Origin: Bog-756 sp963845485
GTDB lineage: Bacteria > Actinomycetota > Acidimicrobiia > Acidimicrobiales > RAAP-2
Length of the DNA stretch: 64,000 nt
Assembly (NCBI GenBank): GCA_963845485.1
Contig: CAWJSI010000005.1
Location: 1 to 64,000, forward strand
Reading direction: 5' to 3'
The notes beneath the pieces were generated by a model, which was not told the origin of the DNA, ran no database searches, and saw only the letters and a program-made list of their open reading frames with translations. Of the stretch, positions 9,444 to 17,498 are shown one piece after another. A program made the translations under genes and the position numbers. How positions within the stretch are numbered: the stretch's first letter is position 1; every line of letters begins with the position of its first letter.

Positions 9444-10909
9444 CCTCCCGGCAGCACGCTCGCTCGAAACGGCGGAAGGGTCCGCCCACCCCACGGACGT
9501 TCAACGCGGCCGAGGGACTGACCGGCGCCACCCCCGAAGAGTTGGCCAAACGGGCCGCGATTACCGCCGCGGCCATGGCCGCCGCCGAGCGGTCCGAGGC
9601 CAGGGCGGCCAAGCGGGCCGAACTGATGAGGCAGATGAAGGCGGCCCGACCGCCCCGACCCTCCACGGTTCCCGATGCCGAACATGAGCCGGCCACCGTG
9701 CGACCGAAAGCCAAGGATGCGGCACCTCGGGCGTTCAAGGCACCGGCCGCCCTCCCGGCACCAGCGGCCATCGACGAGGTGCGTCCCGACGGGCCGTCGG
9801 AGCTGAGGGCGCCACAGGAGGCCGGTCCCACCGAGGGCTCCGAAGTCCCGCCCCTCCGGCCGTCCGAAAAGCCGGTCAACCGGCCTCCCCGCGTCTTCAA
9901 ACTTCCTGATCCGGGGAGCTCGCCCGGACCGACGACCCAAGCAGCCGGGCACCCCGACGCCGGAACGGGGGGATTGGCCGACGGGCTGAGCATTGCCGAG
10001 GCGCTGAGAGCCGAGGGGCGACGGGCGGCCCGGATGGACGAGGCCGCCGCGTCCGACCGGAAGGGCGCCACTTCCCGATGGCCCCGAGTCCGGCTCTCGA
10101 CAGGGACGGGCCGGTCGAGTCGGGGCCCGGCTTCGGGCACGAGACCCGACGCCGCGCCTGCGCCTGGAACGGGATCGACCTCGGCGCGTTGGACCGTGCC
10201 CTTGCTGGGTCGCAAGGACGAAGAGAAAAAGGCCCCAGCCACCGACTCGGCGGACAAGAAGTCGCCACCTAAGCCTGGACCGTCGAAGGCCCGATCCGGA
10301 CAGGGACCGGCCAACAAGAAGAAGGCGGAGTCGAAACGGGCGAAGAAGAAGCGGGCCAACCAGAAGGCACCTGCCACCCCCCTCGAGCGCCGTCGCCGGA
10401 TCCCGGTGGCTCTGGCGGCCATGTTCGCCCTGGCCGTGCTGGCCACCAGCTTCCCGCTCTCCTCGATCCTCGGCCAGCACGGTCAGCTGTCGGCGGCCAG
10501 CGCCCAACTGGCCCAGGTGCAGCATCAGAACAAGGCGCTCACCCAGCAACAAGAGGCATTGAAGTCGAACGTCGCCATCAACCAGCTGGCCCGGGGCAAC
10601 TACCAGATGGTCACACCGGGCCAGACCCTCTACGTGGTCCTCCCCTCCAGCAAGAAGACCACCTCGACGTCGCTGGCTCCAACGAGCGGTGACCCCGGCT
10701 CCCAGCCGCTGGTGGCACCGAACAACGCACCGGATCTCTCGCCTGAGCAGGTGCTGCCCACCCCGATCCCGGCGAGTGCCGCGGACGCGTCGGGCACGGG
10801 GACGAGCAGCGGGGCCACGACGGCCAACGTGTCGAGCGCGACGACGACGCCTGCCGAGCCGTCGTCGTACTGGGGCCGGGTCGCCGATACCCTCGAATTC
10901 TGGCGGTGA
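9440..10909 (+). CDS. FtsB/DivIC-type septum formation protein with very long disordered N-terminus
   Basis: The GTG start overlaps the enolase stop by four bases; the frame is open further upstream but only inside eno. The protein is 489 residues. Residues 1-315 are low-complexity, rich in Ala, Pro, Lys and Arg, and end in a strongly basic Lys/Arg stretch. One membrane helix (IPVALAAMFALAVLATSFPL, about 320-340) is followed by a coiled coil (about 348-378) and the DivIC-like LARGNYQMVTPGQTLYVVLP. That makes a type II membrane protein of the FtsB/DivIC divisome family, which bridges FtsL and FtsQ. A Ser/Thr/Pro tail follows. Typical FtsB proteins are 100-230 residues, so the cytoplasmic part is unusually large. 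The next gene overlaps as GTGA. Confidence 0.85.
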   Translation: MTSRQHARSKRRKGPPTPRTFNAAEGLTGATPEELAKRAAITAAAMAAAERSEARAAKRAELMRQMKAARPPRPSTVPDAEHEPATVRPKAKDAAPRAFKAPAALPAPAAIDEVRPDGPSELRAPQEAGPTEGSEVPPLRPSEKPVNRPPRVFKLPDPGSSPGPTTQAAGHPDAGTGGLADGLSIAEALRAEGRRAARMDEAAASDRKGATSRWPRVRLSTGTGRSSRGPASGTRPDAAPAPGTGSTSARWTVPLLGRKDEEKKAPATDSADKKSPPKPGPSKARSGQGPANKKKAESKRAKKKRANQKAPATPLERRRRIPVALAAMFALAVLATSFPLSSILGQHGQLSAASAQLAQVQHQNKALTQQQEALKSNVAINQLARGNYQMVTPGQTLYVVLPSSKKTTSTSLAPTSGDPGSQPLVAPNNAPDLSPEQVLPTPIPASAADASGTGTSSGATTANVSSATTTPAEPSSYWGRVADTLEFWR

Positions 10910-11439
10910 CCGTCGGGCCCCGGGCCGGATCGGGCGGAGCCGACGACGCGGTCGACGTCGAACGGCCCGGCGCACGGGCGGCCAGTGGGGAAGAGGCAGC
11001 CGACCTGGCTGCGGTAGCCGAGTTGCTGGGCCGTCGCCCGGCCGGGAGCTTCGAGGTCGTCGTCCGTACTGACGAGGGCAGACCGGCGGTGATCGCCAAC
11101 GCCCCGTTCCTCTACGACGGCACGCCCATGCCCACCCGGTACTGGCTGGTCGACCCCACGCTGCGCGAGGAGGTCAGCCGGCTGGAGTCGACCGGCGGCG
11201 TGCGACAGGCGGAGGACGCGGTGCCCATGGACCGGATCGAGGCGGCCCACGCCCTCTACGCCGAGGAACGGGACGCGCTCATCGAACCCGATCACCGTGG
11301 TCCGAGGCCGAGCGGGGGGGTGGGGGGTACCCGTCGGGGGGTCAAGTGCCTCCATGCCCACCTGGCCTGGTGGCTCACGGGGGCCGATGATCCGGTGGGG
11401 GAGTGGACGGCCCAGCGGATCGGGCTCCATCCCACCTGA
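10906..11439 (+). CDS. DUF501 family protein
   Basis: This 177-residue protein matches DUF501, an actinobacterial family of unknown function that is regularly found between ftsB and ppx. Diagnostic stretches are LLGRRPAGSFEVVVR, PTRYWLVDPTLREEVSRLES and the C-terminal GVKCLHAHLAWWLTGADDPVG, which keeps the Cys-His-His pattern typical of the family. The start GTG overlaps the FtsB-like stop by four bases. No membrane segment or signal peptide is visible, so it should be cytoplasmic. Its conserved place in the operon suggests a link to cell division or polyphosphate metabolism, but no reaction is known. Confidence 0.9.
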   Translation: MTVGPRAGSGGADDAVDVERPGARAASGEEAADLAAVAELLGRRPAGSFEVVVRTDEGRPAVIANAPFLYDGTPMPTRYWLVDPTLREEVSRLESTGGVRQAEDAVPMDRIEAAHALYAEERDALIEPDHRGPRPSGGVGGTRRGVKCLHAHLAWWLTGADDPVGEWTAQRIGLHPT

Positions 11440-11501
11440 GGCTCCGACCACCGGGAGCCGACAAGATGGTTCCCGGTTGCCCCTCGTGGTAGCAAGGTGA
11501 G

Positions 11502-12434
11502 ATGGACCGCACAGGAGCCGTCGCCGCTATCGACTGCGGAACCAACTCCACCCGCCTCCTGATCGTCGACGCCAAGGGGGCCACCCTCGAACGCCTCATG
11601 CGGATCACCCGGCTGGGAGCCGGGGTCGACGCCACCGGCCAGTTGGCCCCCGAAGCGGTGAAGCGTTGTCTCACGGTGCTCCGCGAGTACCGAGAGGTCA
11701 TGGACTCCTTCGGAGTGGCCCAGGGACGCTTGGCCGCCACGTCAGCGGCGCGCGACGCCGCCAACGGCGACGAGTTCCTCCAGGCGGCGGGTGAGGTGAC
11801 CGGAATCGAACCCGAGCTGCTGGCCGGAACCGAGGAGGGTCGGCTGTCCATGGGCGGAGCCCTCTCCGATCTAGGGGATGAGGCGGGACCGTTCCTGATC
11901 CTGGACATCGGTGGGGGATCCACCGAGCTGGTGGCGGGCACCGGACCGGCCGATCCCGACCTGTCGGTGGTCTCCCTCCAGGTGGGGTGCGTTCGTATCA
12001 CCGAGCGCTTTCTGTCCTCGGACCCTCCCACGGCCGGCCAGTTGGAGGAAGCCGAGGCCATGGTCAATGACCTGTTGGAGCAGGCCATAGGCGACCACCC
12101 CCGGTTCCTGGCCGCCCATCGCCTGGTCGGCCTGGCCGGTACGGTCACCACCTTGGCCTCGCTCAACCTCGGCTTGGAGCACTACGACAGGGACCGGGTC
12201 CACCACGCCGTCCTCTCCGCCGGTGACGTCTACGACTGGTACCGGACCCTGGCCTCCGAAGTGACCGTGGCCCGCCTGGACCGGGCCGGCATGGTGGTGG
12301 GACGGGAGGATGTGATCGTGGGCGGTGCGCTGATTCTGGCCGCGGTGATGACCCGATTCGGATTCGACGAGTGTCTGGTGTCCGAGGCAGACATCCTCGA
12401 CGGCATGGCGGCCGGCCTGCTCGGCCACGGGTGA
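11502..12434 (+). CDS. Ppx/GppA family exopolyphosphatase
   Basis: This 310-residue protein belongs to the sugar kinase/Hsp70-like fold phosphatases that degrade polyphosphate or pppGpp. The phosphate-1 motif AAIDCGTNSTRLLIVD is at residues 6-21. LILDIGGGSTELVAG near 130 is the second phosphate loop. GLAGTVTTLASL near 210 is the adenosine-type motif. The length matches the short single-lobe-pair Ppx enzymes of actinobacteria, which lack the C-terminal HD domain of E. coli Ppx. It lies 62 bases after DUF501, at the end of the eno-ftsB-DUF501 group, and runs convergently into the next gene. Polyphosphatase versus pppGpp phosphatase activity cannot be settled here. Confidence 0.93.
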   Translation: MDRTGAVAAIDCGTNSTRLLIVDAKGATLERLMRITRLGAGVDATGQLAPEAVKRCLTVLREYREVMDSFGVAQGRLAATSAARDAANGDEFLQAAGEVTGIEPELLAGTEEGRLSMGGALSDLGDEAGPFLILDIGGGSTELVAGTGPADPDLSVVSLQVGCVRITERFLSSDPPTAGQLEEAEAMVNDLLEQAIGDHPRFLAAHRLVGLAGTVTTLASLNLGLEHYDRDRVHHAVLSAGDVYDWYRTLASEVTVARLDRAGMVVGREDVIVGGALILAAVMTRFGFDECLVSEADILDGMAAGLLGHG

Positions 12435-12453
12435 TCGGTGCCGCCCCGGACGG

Positions 12454-13638
12454 TCATGGGCTGCCAGACGCGGTCACGAGGCCTGAGGCATCCAGCACTC
12501 GCTGGATGAACCGGTCCGTCGAACCGAAGTGGGCTTCGGCGTACGCCTGGCCCTGTGTGCCCAGGGCGTCCCGCACCTGAGGGTCGAACATGGCCTCCAC
12601 GCACCAGGCCAGCTCCGGGGCGTTGGTGAACCACAGTCCGGATCGACCCCGCTCGGCATACTCCCGGGCCCGGCTGGTGTGAGGTACGACGATGGGTGTG
12701 CCGTAGAGGAGTGACTCGAGGCAACGACGGGCAAAGAATCGGCCAGGTCGCAGGTCCACGGTGACCTGGGCCCAGGCCATCAAACGGGCGACATCGCTCG
12801 TTCGTCCGACTGCCTCGGATCGAGCCAGGCGTCCGTTCTGCCAGACACAGAAGGCGTCGGTGTGGAGCACGGCCACGATCCGCTCGGGAAAGCGCATGCG
12901 CAGTAGCTCGGTGAGCACGGTCGACGGGCCCGGCTCCCCTTCGCCGACGCCGGAGTTGACGACAATGGCCGGCGCGTCGCCGACCATGGGATCGGGCTCG
13001 CTCCGGGCAGTGGGGTTGGCCGACAGTGGCGCTCCGATGGTGTGGATCCGGTCCGGGGGAACTCCTGCTCGGAGCAGCGAGGCGGAGCGGTCGTCGCTAA
13101 CAACGAGCCAGGCGTGAACCCGCTCGGACAGCTGTGCGAGGGCCTCCTGGGTGGTGGTGGCTCCAGCCGCCGACGACGCCAGGGTGAGGTCCGCCATGAC
13201 GACTCGGGTGGCGTCGTCCACGACGAACTGTTCGCTGCGCTCGATCGTGGCCAGGAGGTCGGCGGAAGTCGACCAACTCGAGGTGGCGACGACCACGCAG
13301 TCGGCGCGTAGCCGATGTGCCGCACCTTCGCCGGTCCCGTCCTCCACCCCGTGGAGGGTGAAGACCCCGTCTACGAGCGGGACGTTCAGGGTTTCGGATG
13401 CCATGACCACGTGCACATCGGCCTCACAGGCCAGGGATCCGGCGACTTGGCGAGTGATCCACCCTCGCTCGGATCGCGGCTCCCAGTGGTCGGTTACGAC
13501 GACGACGACGTTCGGACCCGTGTGGCGTTGCCAGTCGGCGGTCGGCGTCACGCTGTCGTGGCCTGCGACAGGGGGACGACTCGGTGCCCCCTGATCACGG
13601 CGTCGTTGACGGGCCGCCGCCACTCTGGTCGGCGACAT
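12454..13638 (-). CDS. Family 4-like (GT-B) glycosyltransferase
   Basis: The 394-residue protein has the C-terminal half of a GT-B enzyme: VVAVLHTDAF, ARLMAWAQVTVDLRPG, then RRCLESLLYGTPIVVPHTSRAREYAERG, which holds the acidic and Gly/Thr positions that bind the nucleotide-sugar phosphates in family 4. The N-terminal half contains VVVVVTDHWEPRSERGW and looks like a divergent acceptor domain. It lacks the strict EX7E motif, so activity is less sure than for its neighbours. The ATG start overlaps the upstream coiled-coil gene by 44 bases; a GTG at 13551 would leave a gap instead. It begins the surface-glycan locus and probably works with the coiled-coil protein encoded just upstream. Confidence 0.75.
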   Translation of the reverse strand: MSPTRVAAARQRRRDQGAPSRPPVAGHDSVTPTADWQRHTGPNVVVVVTDHWEPRSERGWITRQVAGSLACEADVHVVMASETLNVPLVDGVFTLHGVEDGTGEGAAHRLRADCVVVATSSWSTSADLLATIERSEQFVVDDATRVVMADLTLASSAAGATTTQEALAQLSERVHAWLVVSDDRSASLLRAGVPPDRIHTIGAPLSANPTARSEPDPMVGDAPAIVVNSGVGEGEPGPSTVLTELLRMRFPERIVAVLHTDAFCVWQNGRLARSEAVGRTSDVARLMAWAQVTVDLRPGRFFARRCLESLLYGTPIVVPHTSRAREYAERGRSGLWFTNAPELAWCVEAMFDPQVRDALGTQGQAYAEAHFGSTDRFIQRVLDASGLVTASGSP

Positions 13639-14104
13639 CGGGTGAGGGCGGTGCTGCCGTTGAGGGGGGCTCGAGGTGCAACCACAGGGCCAGCTTGGCC
13701 TGGTTCTCCGACTCGGCGACCTGGCGGTCGAGCATGGCTGCCCCGAGTTCGGTGCACCGGCGGTCGAGTTCGGTGCACCGGCGGTCGAGCTCGTCGATGA
13801 CCTGGACGGCCCGGGCCAGGAACTCCTGTTCGCGCTGGTGATACGGACCGAGGGCCCGGAAGGTCAGCCGGCTGAAGAGGGCCGCCGCCTTGCCGCGGAA
13901 GCCGCTGGAGCTGGGTGATGGCCCGGCGGCATCGGCGATGGCCCAGTGGTTGTGGAGGTACTCGAGAGCGGTGCGGTCCGGTGCCGCCTGCTCCGCGCCG
14001 GTCTCCAGGGCCTCGTCGGGAGGGAGGGGCGTCCAGCGGAGGACCTGGTGTTCAGCCCGGAGGCGCTCGAGCACCTCTTTGGGGTCCAGTCCGACTTGTC
14101 CCAC
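13595..14104 (-). CDS. Small coiled-coil protein of the glycan locus, unknown function
   Basis: I do not recognise a named family. The 169-residue protein starts at a GTG with an AGGAG site nine bases upstream, which fixes the start. The N-terminus (GLDPKEVLERLRAEHQVLRW) and the middle (HQREQEFLARAVQVIDELDRRCTELD) are helical and heptad-like, and the C-terminus is Pro/Ser rich. There is no signal peptide or clear membrane helix. A seven-residue unit (RRCTELD) is duplicated in tandem. Short coiled-coil proteins like this often sit beside glycosyltransferase genes, and a second one is at 32396. The likely role is as a scaffold or length regulator for glycosyltransferases, which is inference only. 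Confidence 0.65.
   Translation of the reverse strand: MGQVGLDPKEVLERLRAEHQVLRWTPLPPDEALETGAEQAAPDRTALEYLHNHWAIADAAGPSPSSSGFRGKAAALFSRLTFRALGPYHQREQEFLARAVQVIDELDRRCTELDRRCTELGAAMLDRQVAESENQAKLALWLHLEPPSTAAPPSPDVADQSGGGPSTTP
13745..13786. repeat. Perfect 21-bp tandem duplication inside a coiled-coil gene
   Basis: The 21-bp unit beginning GAGTTCGGTGCACC occurs twice back to back without mismatch (13745-13765 and 13766-13786). It encodes one extra seven-residue heptad of the coiled coil in the minus-strand gene. The perfect identity suggests a recent slippage event, and further copies would lengthen the coil without breaking the frame. Confidence 0.9.
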
Positions 14105-14328
14105 GTGGTGGTGCTCCTCATCTCGGTTGGTCCGACATGGGCAATGCTACGGCCTGATTGACCCCAATCCGGGCCCAAGTCGGCCCTGCGGGCCGGTTTG
14201 GCCGGCACCGATCAGAGCCTCGAGTAGGCCAGGACGCTGGAAAGACGCATGGTATCGTCGCTCGAATCGTGGTTCGTTCGTCGCACGCTCACCGAGACGG
14301 GGGTGGCGAGCCCGATGGCGGGAAGCGC

Positions 14329-16149
14329 ATGGCGGGAGAGCCGGATCTTCCTCCGTTGCCATGGATGGTCGGGCCATCCTCGGTGCCCTTCGCAGGCGAT
14401 CCGTGGGGTCCGGACGCTGCCTCATCCGCGCTGACCTACTGGCACTGGCGCGAGCTCCGGCGCCAGGCGGCCGCCCAGCGTGGTCGGCCACGATCGTCAG
14501 GACGCGCCCCCACGCTGAGTGTGGTGACACCCGTGGCCCCACCGGTGTCGGCACACCTGCGCCAGACCGTCCGCTCGCTCATCAGTCAGACCTCGCCGAA
14601 CTGGGAGCTTGTGTTGTGCGAGACCGAGTCCGTCCATGATCTCGTGACCGAGGCAGTCGCCGGACTCGTCGAGTCAGAACCGCGCGTCAAGGTGATCTTG
14701 GCCGACGGCGCCGGGGAGGTGAGCATGCTCAACCGAGCCCTCGCCGCAGCAGCAGGCTCATTCCTTCTCGTGCTCGACGACGGTGATGTGCTGGAACCCT
14801 CGGCCGTGGCCGAGATGGCCTCAGTGTTGACGGCGGGCGACGACATCGACGTCCTCTACTCGGACGAGGATCGCTTCATCGATATCGAGCGACCCGTGCA
14901 GCCGCACTTCAAGCCGGACTGGGACCCCGATCTGCTGTTGTCGACGGCGTACCTGGGTCACGGACTGGTCATCCGGACGGACGTGGTGCGGTCCGTGGGG
15001 GGCTACCGGGACGAATGGGCCGGGGCCCACGACCACGACCTGATGCTCCGGGCCACCGAGGCGGCCCGACAGGTCGCCCACCTTCCCTTGGTCCTCTACC
15101 ACCGTCGTATTGAAGATCCGGTTCTGCGACCGTCACCGGATGAGCACCAAGCCGACGAGATCGGTCGGCTGGTCCTCGAGTCGGCCCTGGAGAGGCGGGG
15201 CATAGACGGTCGTGTGCAACCGGGGCCCTTTCCGGGGGCCCACCATGTTCGTCGTCCGATCGGCGGCGCGCCGACGGTGAGTGTGATCATTCCCTTCCGA
15301 GATCAGGCCGCCCTCACTGTCGCATGCCTGGACTCCTTGGAGCAGGCCCCGGGATGGCCCATCGCCGAGACAGTCCTCATCGACAATGGGAGCACGGAGC
15401 CCGAAACAAAAGCGCTGAGGCGCCGGCTCGCTGGTCGTCATGCCACCCGGGTCCTCGACTACCCCGAACCCTTCAACTGGTCGGCCATCAATAACATGGC
15501 CGCAGCCGGCAGCCACTCGGACATGCTCCTGTTCATGAACAACGACATCGAGGCCACGTCACCGGACTGGCTGGGGGCCTTGGTCGAACAGGCTCAGCGT
15601 CCTGAAGTCGGTGCGGTCGCCCCTCGCCTGGTCTATCCGGATGGCCACGTGCAACACGCCGGAGTGGTGCTGGGGCTGGGCGGCATTGCCATGCACCTGT
15701 TCAGCCGCCTTCCCCCGGGCCGTGCCGGGTACTTCGGTTGGGACCGCGTGGTCCGGGGCTACAGCGCGTTGACCGGAGCCTGCCTCCTCGTCCGACGCCC
15801 GGTCTTCGAGGAGGTGGGTGGGTTCGACGAGGATCTCCCGGTGGCGTTCAACGACGTCGATTTCTGTCTCCGTCTGGCCCAGGCCGGATACCGCATGCTC
15901 TACACCCCGCACGCTGAACTCACCCACTACGAGTCGGTGAGCCGCGGACACTCCGGCTTCACCACCGACTTCGCCACCTTTGTGTCCCGATGGTGGGACG
16001 TTCTTGGCCGGGACGACCCGGCCTACAACCCCAATCTGGGACGGTTCGCACCGTGGTGCCCCCTACGGATGCCCGGAGAAGACGAACGTTGGCTGGCTGA
16101 GGTGGGCGCGGCGGTACCCGACCAGGCCACAGGGCCTGCCCGTCTCTGA
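14329..16149 (+). CDS. Tandem double-domain family 2 glycosyltransferase
   Basis: The protein carries two GT-A domains. The first (about residues 60-270) starts SVVTPVAPPVSAHLRQTV and has LLVLDDGDVLEPSA and YSDEDRF. The second (about 315-560) starts SVIIPFRDQAALTVACLDSL and has LFMNNDIEATSPDWL, GACLLVRRPVFEEVGGFDE and NDVDFCLRLAQAGYR. This arrangement is typical of O-antigen or rhamnan-type glycosyltransferases adding two residues. The frame is open up to a TTG at 14158. I chose the ATG at 14329 because GGGAAG precedes it and the residues before it look non-coding; the protein is then 606 residues. It is transcribed divergently from the two preceding genes. Confidence 0.88.
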   Translation: MAGEPDLPPLPWMVGPSSVPFAGDPWGPDAASSALTYWHWRELRRQAAAQRGRPRSSGRAPTLSVVTPVAPPVSAHLRQTVRSLISQTSPNWELVLCETESVHDLVTEAVAGLVESEPRVKVILADGAGEVSMLNRALAAAAGSFLLVLDDGDVLEPSAVAEMASVLTAGDDIDVLYSDEDRFIDIERPVQPHFKPDWDPDLLLSTAYLGHGLVIRTDVVRSVGGYRDEWAGAHDHDLMLRATEAARQVAHLPLVLYHRRIEDPVLRPSPDEHQADEIGRLVLESALERRGIDGRVQPGPFPGAHHVRRPIGGAPTVSVIIPFRDQAALTVACLDSLEQAPGWPIAETVLIDNGSTEPETKALRRRLAGRHATRVLDYPEPFNWSAINNMAAAGSHSDMLLFMNNDIEATSPDWLGALVEQAQRPEVGAVAPRLVYPDGHVQHAGVVLGLGGIAMHLFSRLPPGRAGYFGWDRVVRGYSALTGACLLVRRPVFEEVGGFDEDLPVAFNDVDFCLRLAQAGYRMLYTPHAELTHYESVSRGHSGFTTDFATFVSRWWDVLGRDDPAYNPNLGRFAPWCPLRMPGEDERWLAEVGAAVPDQATGPARL

Positions 16150-16186
16150 GGGAAGCTCTGTCAACCGCTCGGTGGCTCGCACGCCG

Positions 16187-17377
16187 CTAGCCCGGGGCGA
16201 TGGGTTGAACCTCTCGGGATTCCTGCTGGGCGGCCTCGGGCCGAGGCGGGTAGCTCCGCCCGATGGTCGAGTCCAGGGAACTGCCTCGCGCGTGTGCGTG
16301 CCGGTGGGCGAGCGTCTTCGAACTTCGGACCACCTGAAACCGCTCCTTCAGTCGCAGGAACGGCCGCTCCACGACGAAGTAGCTGATTGTGGCGATGGCG
16401 ATGATGACGGCCATCGTTCCTGCCGAAGCCACGTAGGGATTGCCGTGCCACGGATGCCAGTAGAGAGGAAGGACCACCACCACGGGAAGGAGCCAGAGGT
16501 ACATGCCATAGGAGATCCGGCCGATGGACACCATGGGCCACGTCCGGAAGAACCTCGTCGTCACGGAGCGCTCCGACCCGACGGTGAGCCCGATGATCAG
16601 GAGGGCAGCGGCCAGGCCGGCCCAGATCTCCTCGAGCGGGTAGCGGGTGATCCGGGTGTTATGGGCGACAAATGCCTCCACCCCGGCCAGGGCCAACAGG
16701 GCCAGCGGGGTGATGACGGAACGAACCCACCGCTTTGGCTCCAGCCGCCTCTGCATGCCCGGGAGCAGCACCGCCAACAGGCATCCAAGCAACAGCTCGT
16801 TGGCCCGGGTCTCGGGCCTGAAGTACGTCAGGGGGATCCCGTCGTTCGGTCCCGTCGCCCACTCGAGCAGGGCCGTGCTCAGCAGGATGCCTCCTATCAA
16901 CAACGGCAGCACCGAGCGGCCCCTGCGAAGACAGAGCAACAGCACGGGGGCCCACAACAGGTAGAACTGCTCTTCGAGGGCCAGACTCCAGGTATGGCCG
17001 ATGTTGCCGTGGGCGTTGCCGGTGTAGCCCACGATGAAGTTCTCGATATAGAAACCCGAGTAGGCGGCGGTGCGAAGGTAGCCGAGGAGTGTCCCGCCAT
17101 CGCCGAGTGATCCGTAGAAGAATGCTCCCACGATGAGCATGGCAACGAGCGCCGGATAGAGGCGCAGGACTCGTCGCAGGTAGAACTGGCCCAGGCGAAT
17201 CGACGAGGTCCGATCGAACTCTCGGACCAGGATCGAGGTGATCAGATATCCCGAGAGCACGAAGAAGATGTCCACGCCGATCCAGCCTCCGCTGAGGGCG
17301 GGCAAAGGGAAGTGTGAGCAGATTACGAGGACCACAGCGAGGGCGCGGACCCCGTCCAGCTCGCGGCGATACGTCAC
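16187..17377 (-). CDS. Acyltransferase-3 family membrane protein (OafA/YrhL type)
   Basis: This 396-residue polytopic protein starts YRRELDGVRALAVVLVICSH, the standard acyltransferase-3 opening with the conserved Arg and His. GWIGVDIFFVLSGYLI and FYLRRVLRLYPALVA follow, with about ten hydrophobic segments in all. Family members transfer acetyl or other acyl groups from cytoplasmic acyl-CoA to sugars of surface polysaccharides across the membrane. There is no C-terminal SGNH domain; the tail is about 50 polar residues. The start is GTG. A second family member is at 33923, so two acyl decorations of the glycan are possible. Confidence 0.92.
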   Translation of the reverse strand: MTYRRELDGVRALAVVLVICSHFPLPALSGGWIGVDIFFVLSGYLITSILVREFDRTSSIRLGQFYLRRVLRLYPALVAMLIVGAFFYGSLGDGGTLLGYLRTAAYSGFYIENFIVGYTGNAHGNIGHTWSLALEEQFYLLWAPVLLLCLRRGRSVLPLLIGGILLSTALLEWATGPNDGIPLTYFRPETRANELLLGCLLAVLLPGMQRRLEPKRWVRSVITPLALLALAGVEAFVAHNTRITRYPLEEIWAGLAAALLIIGLTVGSERSVTTRFFRTWPMVSIGRISYGMYLWLLPVVVVLPLYWHPWHGNPYVASAGTMAVIIAIATISYFVVERPFLRLKERFQVVRSSKTLAHRHAHARGSSLDSTIGRSYPPRPEAAQQESREVQPIAPG

Positions 17378-17498
17378 CAGCGGAGATTAGCAATAGGTCC
17401 ATCCCACCTCCGAGGATGGGCCGCCTGAAATCCGGGGTTCGACGGCGAAAATTGTGCCTATGAACTCGCCCATGGTGACCGCGGGGCTCCACTGACCC

